Below, piece after piece: positions 18,201 to 26,044 of a stretch of 64,000 nucleotides of DNA. Source of the stretch: Microbacterium sp. TNHR37B (GTDB lineage Bacteria > Actinomycetota > Actinomycetes > Actinomycetales > Microbacteriaceae); the NCBI RefSeq assembly GCF_001620065.1, contig NZ_LQGV01000001.1:1302001-1366000 (forward strand), given 5' to 3'. The notes under the pieces are model-generated. The model worked only from the letters and a program-made list of their open reading frames with translations, did no database searches and had not been told where the DNA came from. A program made the position numbers and the translations under genes. Positions within the stretch are counted from its first letter, which is position 1. Every line of letters starts with the position of its first letter.

Positions 18201-18699
18201 CGTCAGCGAGGCGATCGCCTCACTGGCACAAGACGAGACCCGCGAATATCGCACGTATCATCTCGTCAATCCCTTTGACGATGGGATCTCCCTTGATCGG
18301 TTCGTGGAGTGGCTCATCGAAGCGGGTGTAAGTCTCGTGCGGGTAGGCGAGTATGGCCTTTGGATGGAGCGCTTTAAGATGGCACTCTCTGTTCTCGATG
18401 ACGACGACAAGCGAGCTTCTCTTCTGCCTCTCATTGATGGCTTCCGCGCTCCAGAGGACCCTGTCCGAGGATCGCGCATCGATTCGACCGATCTCCACGG
18501 AGCGTTGGCGCAGGCAGGCCTTGCCGATCGCCTGCAACCGTTGAGTGGCTCTTCGGACATCCGGTGGGGGTCATGGGGTGAGTCCGCCGGCGGCGAGGAG
18601 CATGCGGAGCCGGTAGTTGTGCCGGTTGCGGTAGCCGCGGGCGAGGCGGCGGTGGAGCTCGATGATCCCGTTCACGGCCTCGGTGCCACCGTTCGATGA
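15244..18699 (+). CDS. Carboxylic acid reductase (A-T-R), C terminus replaced by IS sequence
   Basis: Domain order is adenylation (YTSGSTGAPKG at ~203; ELYGTTEIGG; YYRTGDIA), phosphopantetheine carrier (LGGDSLTAVHL, Ser ~640) and NADPH thioester reductase (GASGFLGRF ~736; YAATKWASE). This is the layout of Nocardia/Mycobacterium CAR, which activates an acid with ATP, loads it on the carrier and reduces it to the aldehyde. Genuine sequence stops near 18546 (about 1,100 residues). The last ~20-25 residues typical of CARs are missing, replaced by ~51 codons read out of the left end of an ISL3 element to a stop at 18699. The start ATG at 15244 has AAGGGAAAG upstream; an in-frame ATG also exists at 15220. 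The likely substrate is a 3-hydroxyanthranilate-type acid. Confidence 0.88.
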   Translation: MLLNTQMTSIFERFSGRPALADRRPIPRSNGDRDLFDSEVLDWYETLSYEELRRRVLAAAAQLHGRRMVKGPLASGDRLALLGFPGIDFTTIDFACNLAGVTTVPLQTSGSLEQHRSIIGETSPRALVISISLLNKAESILSHADSIDRLIVLDYRGGDLSHRRILESAANSLPIAPELLELDPDPGDAFGDICDDHLSMLLYTSGSTGAPKGAMYSARLVREMWGGEGWSEFFAEQDEIASFHYMPMSHVAGHSSVRSTLSRGGVTYFSSTPNLANFFDDLALARPTELSLVPRVCELLHQEYQRRAESRRDDTDGYASQAVLEDMRTSVLGGRVEWASCTSAPVSAELKAFMERLLGIELHELYGTTEIGGVLADGRFLTPPVIDYRLDDVPELGYFRTDRPSARGELLVKSTSTVPGYFNRPDLNAEIFTEDGYYRTGDIAAVDSNGTVRIIDRKNSIIKLSQGEFVALPSLEATFVAGSTLIRQVFLYGRSDWSALVAVVVPTDLAQSAAADDERNQTMAKLMLDELRHVAEREHLNSYEVPAAVIVESEPFSEENGLLSDHRKPVRPRLHDKYQSQLEAIYEQIVAARDDALTDLIAHGAENDTASTIRDAAALTLQIEPATVSIDAKFRNLGGDSLTAVHLSRLLNQIYGLHIPVDVLVSEARTFADLGEYMDGKRGQREWLATFEEIHTSDMRPLYAEELTVERFLSSRATINPSSTRYGAPQGVLITGASGFLGRFLCLEWLRRFAGTTRRVTCLVRANSHAAARARLRATYSSSPELLAEFDRLAGNLDVVAGDLAEPRLGLDEQIWKSLSQDITHIIHAGAMVNHALGYRELFASNVAGTAEVLHLALTGPLKRITFMSSIATALLQQAGGPMTERVDIREALSQIEDAGGIVDGYAATKWASEVLLRNANEQFGVPVTVFRSSMILAHSRYRGQINVPDTYTRLLFSVLQSGITPSSFYAANGEHAHYDGLPVDVVSEAIASLAQDETREYRTYHLVNPFDDGISLDRFVEWLIEAGVSLVRVGEYGLWMERFKMALSVLDDDDKRASLLPLIDGFRAPEDPVRGSRIDSTDLHGALAQAGLADRLQPLSGSSDIRWGSWGESAGGEEHAEPVVVPVAVAAGEAAVELDDPVHGLGATVR

Positions 18700-20004
18700 T
18701 CGCCCCGTCGTGAAGTACGCCAGGAACGCGTCGCGCCAGCGGCGGAGGGTGCGGCCCAGTCGTGCGATCTCGGGGATCGGGCAGGTGTGGAACGTGTCGA
18801 CGACTTGCTCAGCGATCCGCCGCCCCGCGGCCAGATCGCCCTGGTGGTAGGCGGAGCGGAGTTGCTGCGCGCACTGCCAAGCGACGAACACTTCGTCGTG
18901 CGCGGGGTCGGCTTCCATCGCCGCGGTCAGCCTCACCCGCTGCTTCTCGGTGAGGTTCTCGGCCCCGGCGCGCAGGATGGTCTGCACCCCGTAGAGCGGG
19001 TCGCCCTTGCGTCCGCGGTGCCCGAGGGTGTCTTGCTGAACGCGACGGCGGACCTCGTCGACCGCAGCGGTGCCGAGCTTCACAACGTGGAACGCGTCGA
19101 GGACGGCGACGGCGTCGTCGAGCTTGTCGTCGATCGCGGTCTTGTATCCGGCGAACGGATCCAACGCGGCGACCTTCACCTGCTTCCGGAACGCGTCGCC
19201 GCGCTCACCGAGCCAGGTCGCGTACGCCTTCCCGGATCGACCGGGCACCAGATCCAGCAGCCTGGCCCGCGTCTTCCCTTGGCTGTCGCGGGTGAGGTCG
19301 ACCATCCCGGTCAGCTCCTTCGGCCCCCGTCGGCGCGGGTCGACGTGATGCCAGACGTGCTCGTCGACGCCGAGGCTGGTGACATTCTCGAACCGGGACT
19401 CGTCCGCCGCGAGCTTGACCAGTTCGGGTTCGACGGCCCGCCACACCGTCTTCCACGACGTCCCGAGCTGCCGGGCGAGTCCTTGGATGGTGGCGTGCTC
19501 GCGACGCAGCTGCCCGATCGCCCACGCGACGGCGCGCTTCGTGATCGACCCGCGCGGCGCGACCAGCGACGGGACCTGTTCCACGAACGTCTTCCGCGGA
19601 CAGCCGGACTCGCCGCACCGCCACATCCGCTGCCGCCACACCACCCTCACCCGCGTCACACCCGGCACGTCATGCAGCACCCGAAGGCGCCGACCACGGC
19701 TCGTCACGAGCACGCCGCACCCCGGGCAGCCCGTCGGGGACGCCGGAGTCGAAACGGTCACCACAAGAAGTCCGTCGCGACGCTCGACGTGCTCGACATG
19801 GACACCGTCGAGGCCGAGAAGCAGGTCGCAGCGGGCACACGGACAGTCGGCGGGGCGCGCGTCAGCGCACCCCGAAGTAGGGTGAAGCACGTCGAGGTCC
19901 TCGGTCGGAATCAGAGAGTTAGCGCTTCTGATCCTCGGGGACCTCGACCCCTACCGCCGAATCACCGCCCGGCCACCCTCACCCCACCGGATGTCCGAAG
20001 AGCC
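18547..20004. mobile_element. ISL3-family insertion sequence
   Basis: The element is bounded by perfect 23-base terminal inverted repeats at 18547-18569 and 19982-20004 (outer end GGCTCTTCGGACATCC). It encodes one DDE transposase on the minus strand. ISL3 elements usually make 8-base target duplications. The flanks here (CGTTGAGT on the left, AGAAATGG on the right) do not match, so one end has probably been joined to new DNA by recombination or deletion after insertion. The left end interrupts the carboxylic acid reductase gene. Confidence 0.9.
18571..19890 (-). CDS. ISL3-family transposase
   Basis: A 439-residue transposase with the family features in order. A zinc-finger-like N terminus has paired Cys (CPCARC, then CPGCG and a later Cys pair). 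An HTH region (IQGLARQLGTSWKTVWRAV) follows. The DDE catalytic domain has LGVDEHVWHH, ALDPFAGYKTAI with DAFHVVKL, and the C-terminal GTEAVNGII. The length is usual for ISL3. The start is GTG at 19890 and the whole gene sits inside the inverted repeats, so the element looks intact. A GC-rich cassette relative to the adjacent cluster suggests recent arrival. Confidence 0.93.
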   Translation of the reverse strand: MLHPTSGCADARPADCPCARCDLLLGLDGVHVEHVERRDGLLVVTVSTPASPTGCPGCGVLVTSRGRRLRVLHDVPGVTRVRVVWRQRMWRCGESGCPRKTFVEQVPSLVAPRGSITKRAVAWAIGQLRREHATIQGLARQLGTSWKTVWRAVEPELVKLAADESRFENVTSLGVDEHVWHHVDPRRRGPKELTGMVDLTRDSQGKTRARLLDLVPGRSGKAYATWLGERGDAFRKQVKVAALDPFAGYKTAIDDKLDDAVAVLDAFHVVKLGTAAVDEVRRRVQQDTLGHRGRKGDPLYGVQTILRAGAENLTEKQRVRLTAAMEADPAHDEVFVAWQCAQQLRSAYHQGDLAAGRRIAEQVVDTFHTCPIPEIARLGRTLRRWRDAFLAYFTTGRSSNGGTEAVNGIIELHRRLARGYRNRHNYRLRMLLAAGGLTP

Positions 20005-20149
20005 AGAAATGGGCCCAACGGTATGCCGAACACAGTAGGGTCGGGATGAGTGATGTCCGTAGTGCACCACTAGGAACCAATTGCAGATGGCTGCTTCATT
20101 GCCGAATAGGATCGGGACTGGCGCGACGGTTGCAGGGGATCAGCGGCGG

Positions 20150-20288
20150 CAAGCACCGGTCCCGCGCTCGGGCCGGCAAGGTCGTAGGCGAGGAGGCCCA
20201 GCGCGACCGTCGCCAGCCCAGTGCCGAACAGCGCGGTGATCTGCGCACCGAACAGGTGGCGGATGTCGCGAATCGCGAACAGGCGCAT
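20150..20288 (-). pseudogene. N-terminal fragment of an MFS transporter
   Basis: Reading leftward from an ATG at 20288 with an AGGAGA site upstream, the peptide RLFAIRDIRHLFGAQITALFGTGLATVALGLL looks like the first helix of an MFS permease. After about 45 residues similarity is lost and the frame runs toward the IS. The rest of the gene is absent, so it was removed when the island or IS junction formed. It is divergent from the broken copper lipoprotein gene. Confidence 0.55.
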
Positions 20289-20323
20289 CCATCTTCTCCT
20301 CAAACCCTCTCAAGAACACGTAA

Positions 20324-20887
20324 CCCCTCGCCGCTGCCCTCATCCTCTCCGGATGCTCGACGACATCGACCCAACCCGAACCCCCGCCAACCACTTCCCA
20401 GTCAATCGACGCCGAGTTGCTGGCCGACCATGATCTGGCCGGCCTCGACGCCGCGCAGATCATCGAACGCCTCGACACGATGCCCGGCGCTGAACGTCCG
20501 AGCGACCTCATCGCCTCCGTGCAACCCGACGCACTCGTACTCACCGACGACCAGGAACGCGAGACGGGGCTGCCGATGTCAGACGACGAGGTCTTCATCT
20601 CGATCGCCCCGTACCGGGAGCAAACCCACGGCTGCCACTTCCACCGCCTGACCACCTGCCTCGGGGAGCTCGCCGACGCGGAGGTTCGGATCACGCTCAC
20701 CGGGGAAAACGGCGAGGTACTCATCGACGAAGCACGGCAGACCTACGACAACGGCTTCGTCGGCATCTGGGCGCCCCGCAGCATCGAGGCGACACTCACG
20801 ATCGAGCACGAAGGCCAGACGGACACCGCGACCATCTCCACGACCGACGAGGACAACCCGAGCTGCATCACCTTGCAGCTGAGTTGA
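20324..20887 (+). pseudogene. CueP-family copper lipoprotein, start lost by frameshift
   Basis: In one frame the sequence reads PLAAALILSGCSTT, a signal-peptide end with lipobox (L-S-G-C), then a CueP-like protein: LLADHDLAGLDAAQIIERLD, FISIAPYREQTHGCHFHRLTTC (metal-binding Cys and His) and a C-terminal beta domain ending SCITLQLS. CueP is an exported copper-binding protein. A stop (TAA, 20321-20323) lies directly before the lipobox segment, and the upstream part of the signal peptide would need the other frame. A one-base loss in the CCCC run at 20324-20327 would explain this. A TTG at 20417 could still start a leaderless cytoplasmic product. Confidence 0.65.
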
Positions 20888-21018
20888 ACCCAGGGCATCA
20901 ACTACTCCATGAACTGTCCCGGGGACTTGTTCTGTTTTTCACGAGTGCAAGCTACGTGAGCGTTGCAGGTGGCCGAATACAACGCAGGTGCTGCCACGTT
21001 GAGCCGGGAACCCCGTTC

Positions 21019-22135
21019 TCATCGTGGCTCAGTGCCTGCCTGCAGCGCGTCAAGCGCGACGACTGCTTGCAGGGGTAGGACGCCGTTGCCCAGGGCTGTG
21101 TTCTGCTGGGCCGCGGTCATACCGTGCTCAGGGTCGGTGACCCAGCCGGCAGGGAGGCCCATGAGCCATTCCACGAACTTGGGAGCCGGGCGTGGGCCTT
21201 TCTCCTCGTTCAGGATCGCGGGGGCGGGGCTGCCCGTCCGGTGATGTGCTCCCATCGGGCGATGGCCTGGGTGTATCGCCCCCAGCGGTGAAGATGTCCT
21301 CGATCAGCGAGAACAGGGTCTCCGACTCGTTCCAGCTGGCGGGCGAGCCATGCGGCCCGTGCAGCGCCAGGTCGATCACCTGGTGACTCAGCGCGATCGT
21401 GCCCCGCCGAGCCCGTACCTGATCCAGGGTCTCGCCACCGCGTGAGGAGTCCGATGCCAGCGGCGTCCGGAACAGCGCCTTCGCGGTAGGCGGTGATGAA
21501 GATGCGGAACCGGTGATGCGGTGCGCCGGCCAGTGACGCCGGTAGGCCGATCCATCGTGCACTTCTCCGGAGGTCGGCCAGATCTCCGAGTACGGCGCCG
21601 TGCGCCCGAAGAGGTCGCGCTGGCTGGTCTCCCAGCAGCCACGGGTCGGGTTCCAGGTTGCGAACGGCGGTTGCGCGCTCGTCGGTTGCATCGTCTGGGT
21701 TGCGTGCATCGGGGGTTGCTCCTTCCGGGTTGGGGCGGATTGCGGGTGCGGAGAGCAGGCCGCGGACGTTCTCGATGACGACGAGCTCGGGTTGCAGCGC
21801 GTCGATCGCGGCCGCCATGTGCGACCAGAGCCCGGAGCGCGTGCCGGGCGCGAGTCCGGCGCCCTTGCCGACCGTGCTGACGTCTTGGCAGGGGAACCCG
21901 CCGATCAGCACGTCCACGGGCGGACCGTCGCCCAGTCGACGGATGTGATGTCGCCGAGGTTTGGGATGCCCGGCCAGTGGTGGGCGAAGACGCGAATGGA
22001 TGGGGTGTTGATCTCGGAGAACCAGATCGTCTCCCCGCCGGTGGCGTACTCGACGGCAAGGTCGAGGCCGCCGTAGCCGGAGAACAGCGACCCGACCCGG
22101 AGAGGGCGGCCGCGCTGGGAATGATCGTCGCGCAT
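21019..22135 (-). pseudogene. DNA (cytosine-5) methyltransferase, two frameshifts
   Basis: Three pieces in successive frames make one C5 methylase. The first (from 22135) has motif I GSLFSGYGGLDLAVE. The second has the catalytic motif IV GGFPCQD, motif VI ENVRG and motif VIII GAPHHRFRIF. The third has KFVEWLMGLPAGWV and motif X TALGNGVLPLQAV. The frame changes near 21922 and near 21224, each explained by one missing base. As read, no single chain carries all motifs, so the gene is probably dead unless the shifts are sequencing errors. It is phage- or element-type and next to a relaxase gene. Confidence 0.75.
21128..21709 (-). CDS. Overlapping-frame ORF within the methylase 3' half, phage-type
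   Basis: A 193-codon frame lies antiphase to the methylase reading. It contains FATWNPTRGCWETSQRDLFG, YSEIWPTSG, GSAYRR, ALFRTPLASDSSRGG and SHQVIDLALHG. This style (WNP...CWET, WPTSG, TPLAS-like) resembles phage proteins found next to or overlapping cytosine methylases in actinophages, from memory of such sequences. It could be genuine dual-frame coding or a by-product of methylase codon use. I list it because its motif content is unusual for a chance frame. Confidence 0.3.
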   Translation of the reverse strand: MHATQTMQPTSAQPPFATWNPTRGCWETSQRDLFGRTAPYSEIWPTSGEVHDGSAYRRHWPAHRITGSASSSPPTAKALFRTPLASDSSRGGETLDQVRARRGTIALSHQVIDLALHGPHGSPASWNESETLFSLIEDIFTAGGDTPRPSPDGSTSPDGQPRPRDPERGERPTPGSQVRGMAHGPPCRLGHRP

Positions 22136-22445
22136 GAGGGCTCCGCAGGCTTCGTGAACCCCGGACCTCGACGCGACCGAACGGGCGCCGACTCTCCGGG
22201 CTGAACACCTGCCAGGTGCACCACCAGACGACCAGCGCGCATCGAACTACCGCGACCCCGAAACGCCTTCGGCCGACTGCCTCCTCGAACCCTCGGCAGC
22301 GCGTTACTCGACCGTCTCCGCGACCCGTCGCTCTCGCCGCCCCAACGAGCCGCCACGCGTCTTGCAGGTCGAGGTTTGTCAACCAAAGTTGACGGAGCGT
22401 TCGCGCGGTCAACGCCCGCTCACCTGACCGTCGAAAGGCGGTGGC
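22136..22445. promoter_or_regulatory. Gap before relaxase gene with inverted repeat (possible oriT or operator)
   Basis: A gap of about 310 bases with no convincing gene separates the methylase remnant from the relaxase. It contains the inverted repeat GTCAAC-CAAA-GTTGAC at 22378-22393, about 52 bases before the relaxase start, and another GTCAAC near 22419. MobF relaxases often nick at an oriT directly upstream of their own gene, beside hairpin sequences. No nic consensus can be named, so the assignment is tentative. Confidence 0.35.
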
Positions 22446-25400
22446 GTGGTGACGGTCTCGATGCGCGTGATGTCGGCCGGGGACGGCTACATGTACCTGC
22501 TGCGCACCGTCGCGGCCGCAGACGGCGACCGCGCTCTTTCAACACCACTGACCAGGTACTACGTGGAGGCGGGGACACCGCCGGGCCAGTGGCTCGGCTC
22601 TGGCGTCGCCGCGCTCGGCAAGGGGCAGCTCGCGGTCGGGGATCGGGTGTCGGAGGCCCAGCTCCAGCTCTTGGTCGGGATGGGGCGTGACCCGATCACC
22701 GGCGACCCGCTCGGGCATGCGTTCCCGGCCTACAAGTCGGTGCCGGAGCGGATCGAGGCTCGGATCGCCGACCTCGACCCGAGCCTGAGTCCGGGTGCCA
22801 AGGGCGAGGCGGTCGCGCGGATCGAGGTCGAGGAGACCGAACGTGGGAAGCGGCGGGCGGTGGCGGGGTTCGACTTCACCTTCTCGGTTCCGAAGTCGGC
22901 CTCGGCGTTGTGGGCGGTCGCGGATGCCGGGACGCAGGCGTTGATTGGTGAGGCGCATCATGCGGCGGTTGCGGAGGTGGTTGCGTTCATGGAGCGGGAG
23001 GTTGCAGCCACCCGGTCGGGTGCAACTGCCGGTGACGGTGCGGTTGCGCAGGTCGATGTGACCGGGTTGGTGGCGACGGCGTTCGATCACTTCGATTCCC
23101 GCGCCGGCGACCCCCATCTGCACACGCACGTCGTCATCTCCAACAAGGTGCAGACCGCGTTCGACGGCAAGTGGCGGAGCTTGGATGGCCGTCCCATGCA
23201 CGCCGCCGTGGTGGCGCTCTCGGAGCTGCACGAGGCGGTGTTCGCTGATCACATGACCCGCACTTTCGGCGTTGAGTGGGAGGCCCGCGATATGGGCCGG
23301 GACCGGAACCCGGCTTGGGCGATTAGCAGCGTGCCGGAGGAGTTGGTCCGGGAGTTCTCCACCCGTGCCAGGTACATCGACGCCGAGAAGGACCGGCTGA
23401 TCGCCGAGTACGTCGCCCGGCATGGCCGCCAACCCTCCACGGCCACGATCATCAAGCTCCGCGCCCAAGCCACCCTCGCCACACGCCCGGAGAAGGAGGT
23501 GCGGTCGATGGCTGACCTGACTGCCGAGTGGCGCACCCGCGCCACCGGGGTACTCGGCCACGACGCCACCACCTGGGCACGTGGGGTGATGGACAACGAC
23601 AAGCCGCTGCTGCTGCGAGCCGATGACGTGCCCTTGGACGCGATTGGCGAACTCGGCCAGACCGTGGTCGAGATGGTGGGCGAGAAGCGCTCCACTTGGC
23701 GCAGGTGGAACCTGATGGCCGAGGCGTCCCGGCAGACGATGGGCTGGCGCTTCGCCACCATGCACGACCGCGAAGCGGTCGTGGGGATGATCGCCGACGC
23801 CGCCGAGCAAGCCTCGCTGCGGTTGACGCCGCCCGACCTCGCCACCAGCCCGGTCGCGTTCCGGCGGGCGGACGGCACCAGCGTGTTCCTGCCCAAGCAC
23901 TCCACCGTGTTCTCCTCCGAGCTGCTGCTCGCGGCCGAGGACCGGCTACTCGACCGCTCTCGCACCCTGACCGCTCCCACCGTGCCGCTGGCGACGGTCG
24001 AGAACGTCACCACTAAGCCTGATCGTGAAGGGCGGATGCTCGGTGAGGATCAGGCCGACGCACTCATGAAGATCGCGGTCTCTGGCCGGATGCTCGATGT
24101 GCTGGTGGGCCCGGCGGGCGCCGGGAAGACCACTGCCATGAACGCGCTGCGCAGGGCGTGGGAGAAGGAACACGGCGCCGGGTCCGTGGTCGGGCTGGCA
24201 CCGTCCGCCGTGGCGGCGCAGGTCCTCGCTGACGACCTGGGGATTGCGACGGAGAACACAGCGAAGTGGTGGCAGAACCACCTCGTCCACGGAACTGACT
24301 TCCAGGCGGGTCAGCTCGTCATTATCGATGAAGCCTCCCTCGCTGGAACCCTCTCGTTGGATCGCATCACCCAGCTCGCCGAACGGGCCGGCGCGAAGGT
24401 GTTGCTGGTCGGCGACTACGCCCAGCTCCAGTCGGTGGATGCTGGCGGCGCGTTCGGGCTCCTCGTCGGTGACCGGGATGATGTACCCGAGCTGGTCGAC
24501 GTGCACCGGTTCATCCACGAGTGGGAGAAGTCCGCGTCCCTCGCCCTGCGGCACGGCCGTACGCAGGTGATCGACACCTACCTCGACCATGACCGCATCC
24601 GCGACGGCGACGGCGACGCGATGACCGATGCCGCCTACACCGCGTGGCGCGCGGACCGGAACCAAGGTTTGGTGTCGGTGCTGGTCGCCGAGACCCGCGA
24701 GGACGTGACCGGCCTCAACACCCGCGCCCGCGCCGATCTGATTCTCGACGGCGCGTTGAAGCCTGGTCGGGAGGTCGAGCTGAACGACGGGACCACGGCG
24801 GGGGCTGGGGACACGATCATCACCCGCCGTAACGACCGCCGACTGCGCAACGGCAAGGACTGGGTGCGCAACGGTGACACGTGGACCATCACCGGCGTCC
24901 GTGACGACGGCTCGGTCACGATCCGCAAGGCCGGCCGCAGGTTCGGCGGCTCCATCGTCCTGCCCGCCGCCTATGTGGCCGATCACGTCGATCTGGGTTA
25001 TGCGGTCACGGCGCACAGGGCGCAAGGCGTCACTGTCGACACCGCGCATGTGCTGGTGGAGCCGACCACGACGAGGGAGAACTTCTACGTCGCGATGACC
25101 CGCGGCAAGCAGGCCAACAACGCCTACGTGATCCTCGACCGGGCCGACGAGCACGCCGAGCCACATCCGGGCGACAACCCCGACGCCACTGGCCGATCCG
25201 TCCTGTTCGGGGTGCTTCAACACACCGGTGCTGAGCTGTCCGCGCACGAGACCATCACCGCAGAACAGGAGCACTGGGGCTCGATCGCCCAGCTCGCCGC
25301 CGAGTACGAGACGATTGCTGCCGCAGCCCAACGAGACCGCTGGGCCACCCTCATCCGTGCCTCTGGTCTGACTGCCGAGCAAGCCGACACCGCGATCGAG

Positions 25401-26000
25401 TCCGAGGCGTTCGGGGCACTCACCTCCGAGCTCCGCCGAGCCGAGGCCAACCACCACAACCTCGACACCTTGTTCCCTCGGCTGGTCGCGGCGCGCGGGT
25501 TTGCCGATGCCGACGACATCGCCTCCGTCCTGCACTACCGAGTGGCTCGTGCCACTGCCCGCCCGGCTGGCTCGGGTCGCACCCGTAACGCACCACGAAT
25601 GATCGCAGGGCTGATCCCATCCGCGGACGGCCCGATGACCGACGATATGCGCCAGGCGCTTGATGAGCGGCGCGAGCTGATCGAAGCCCGTGCCGACGCG
25701 GTGCTCGACACCGCACGCCAGGCTGGCGAGCCCTGGACGGAACCGCTCGGTGAGCCACCCCGTGATCCGCGCAAGGAAGCGGCGTGGCGACGGCACGCCC
25801 ACACCGTCGCGGCCTACCGCGACCGGTACGGCATCACCGATGACTCGCCCCTCGGCCCGGAACCGGAGAACGCGGCGCAGAAGATCGACGCGGCTCGCGC
25901 AAGAAGCGCACTCGCACGGGTAAATGAAGCCGCCCGCCGATCCGCGGCCGTCACCGAGCGTCGCTCGATCGAGCGAATTTCTCCCGGGCGGAGCCTGTGA
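22446..26000 (+). CDS. MobF-family conjugative relaxase-helicase (TraA/TrwC type)
   Basis: This 1,184-residue protein appears complete. The N-terminal relaxase domain has the TrwC-type start (MSAGDGYMYL), tandem Tyr at ~38-39 and the metal-binding three-His motif DPHLHTHV (~224-228). The C-terminal RecD-like helicase has Walker A GPAGAGKTT (~555-562), Walker B IIDEAS, and closing motifs YAVTAHRAQGVT and YVAMTRGK. Such enzymes nick oriT, bind the 5' end covalently and unwind the strand during conjugation. No coupling protein or type IV secretion genes are visible, so the element is probably mobilisable rather than self-transmissible. The GTG at 22446 (or 22449) follows GAAAGGCGG. Confidence 0.92.
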   Translation: MVTVSMRVMSAGDGYMYLLRTVAAADGDRALSTPLTRYYVEAGTPPGQWLGSGVAALGKGQLAVGDRVSEAQLQLLVGMGRDPITGDPLGHAFPAYKSVPERIEARIADLDPSLSPGAKGEAVARIEVEETERGKRRAVAGFDFTFSVPKSASALWAVADAGTQALIGEAHHAAVAEVVAFMEREVAATRSGATAGDGAVAQVDVTGLVATAFDHFDSRAGDPHLHTHVVISNKVQTAFDGKWRSLDGRPMHAAVVALSELHEAVFADHMTRTFGVEWEARDMGRDRNPAWAISSVPEELVREFSTRARYIDAEKDRLIAEYVARHGRQPSTATIIKLRAQATLATRPEKEVRSMADLTAEWRTRATGVLGHDATTWARGVMDNDKPLLLRADDVPLDAIGELGQTVVEMVGEKRSTWRRWNLMAEASRQTMGWRFATMHDREAVVGMIADAAEQASLRLTPPDLATSPVAFRRADGTSVFLPKHSTVFSSELLLAAEDRLLDRSRTLTAPTVPLATVENVTTKPDREGRMLGEDQADALMKIAVSGRMLDVLVGPAGAGKTTAMNALRRAWEKEHGAGSVVGLAPSAVAAQVLADDLGIATENTAKWWQNHLVHGTDFQAGQLVIIDEASLAGTLSLDRITQLAERAGAKVLLVGDYAQLQSVDAGGAFGLLVGDRDDVPELVDVHRFIHEWEKSASLALRHGRTQVIDTYLDHDRIRDGDGDAMTDAAYTAWRADRNQGLVSVLVAETREDVTGLNTRARADLILDGALKPGREVELNDGTTAGAGDTIITRRNDRRLRNGKDWVRNGDTWTITGVRDDGSVTIRKAGRRFGGSIVLPAAYVADHVDLGYAVTAHRAQGVTVDTAHVLVEPTTTRENFYVAMTRGKQANNAYVILDRADEHAEPHPGDNPDATGRSVLFGVLQHTGAELSAHETITAEQEHWGSIAQLAAEYETIAAAAQRDRWATLIRASGLTAEQADTAIESEAFGALTSELRRAEANHHNLDTLFPRLVAARGFADADDIASVLHYRVARATARPAGSGRTRNAPRMIAGLIPSADGPMTDDMRQALDERRELIEARADAVLDTARQAGEPWTEPLGEPPRDPRKEAAWRRHAHTVAAYRDRYGITDDSPLGPEPENAAQKIDAARARSALARVNEAARRSAAVTERRSIERISPGRSL

Positions 26001-26032
26001 TCTGAGCCCGAGGGAATGTCGGTGCGGCAGCG

Positions 26033-26038
26033 TAGAAT
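26033..26038 (+). promoter_or_regulatory. Predicted -10 element (TAGAAT) of CBASS operon
   Basis: TAGAAT matches the TANNNT actinobacterial -10 pattern. Its distance to the patatin ATG at 26045 puts the expected transcription start at or within a base or two of the start codon, and no Shine-Dalgarno sequence precedes the ATG. This predicts a leaderless transcript. No good -35 is seen. Confidence 0.45.
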
Positions 26039-26044
26039 AGTTAC

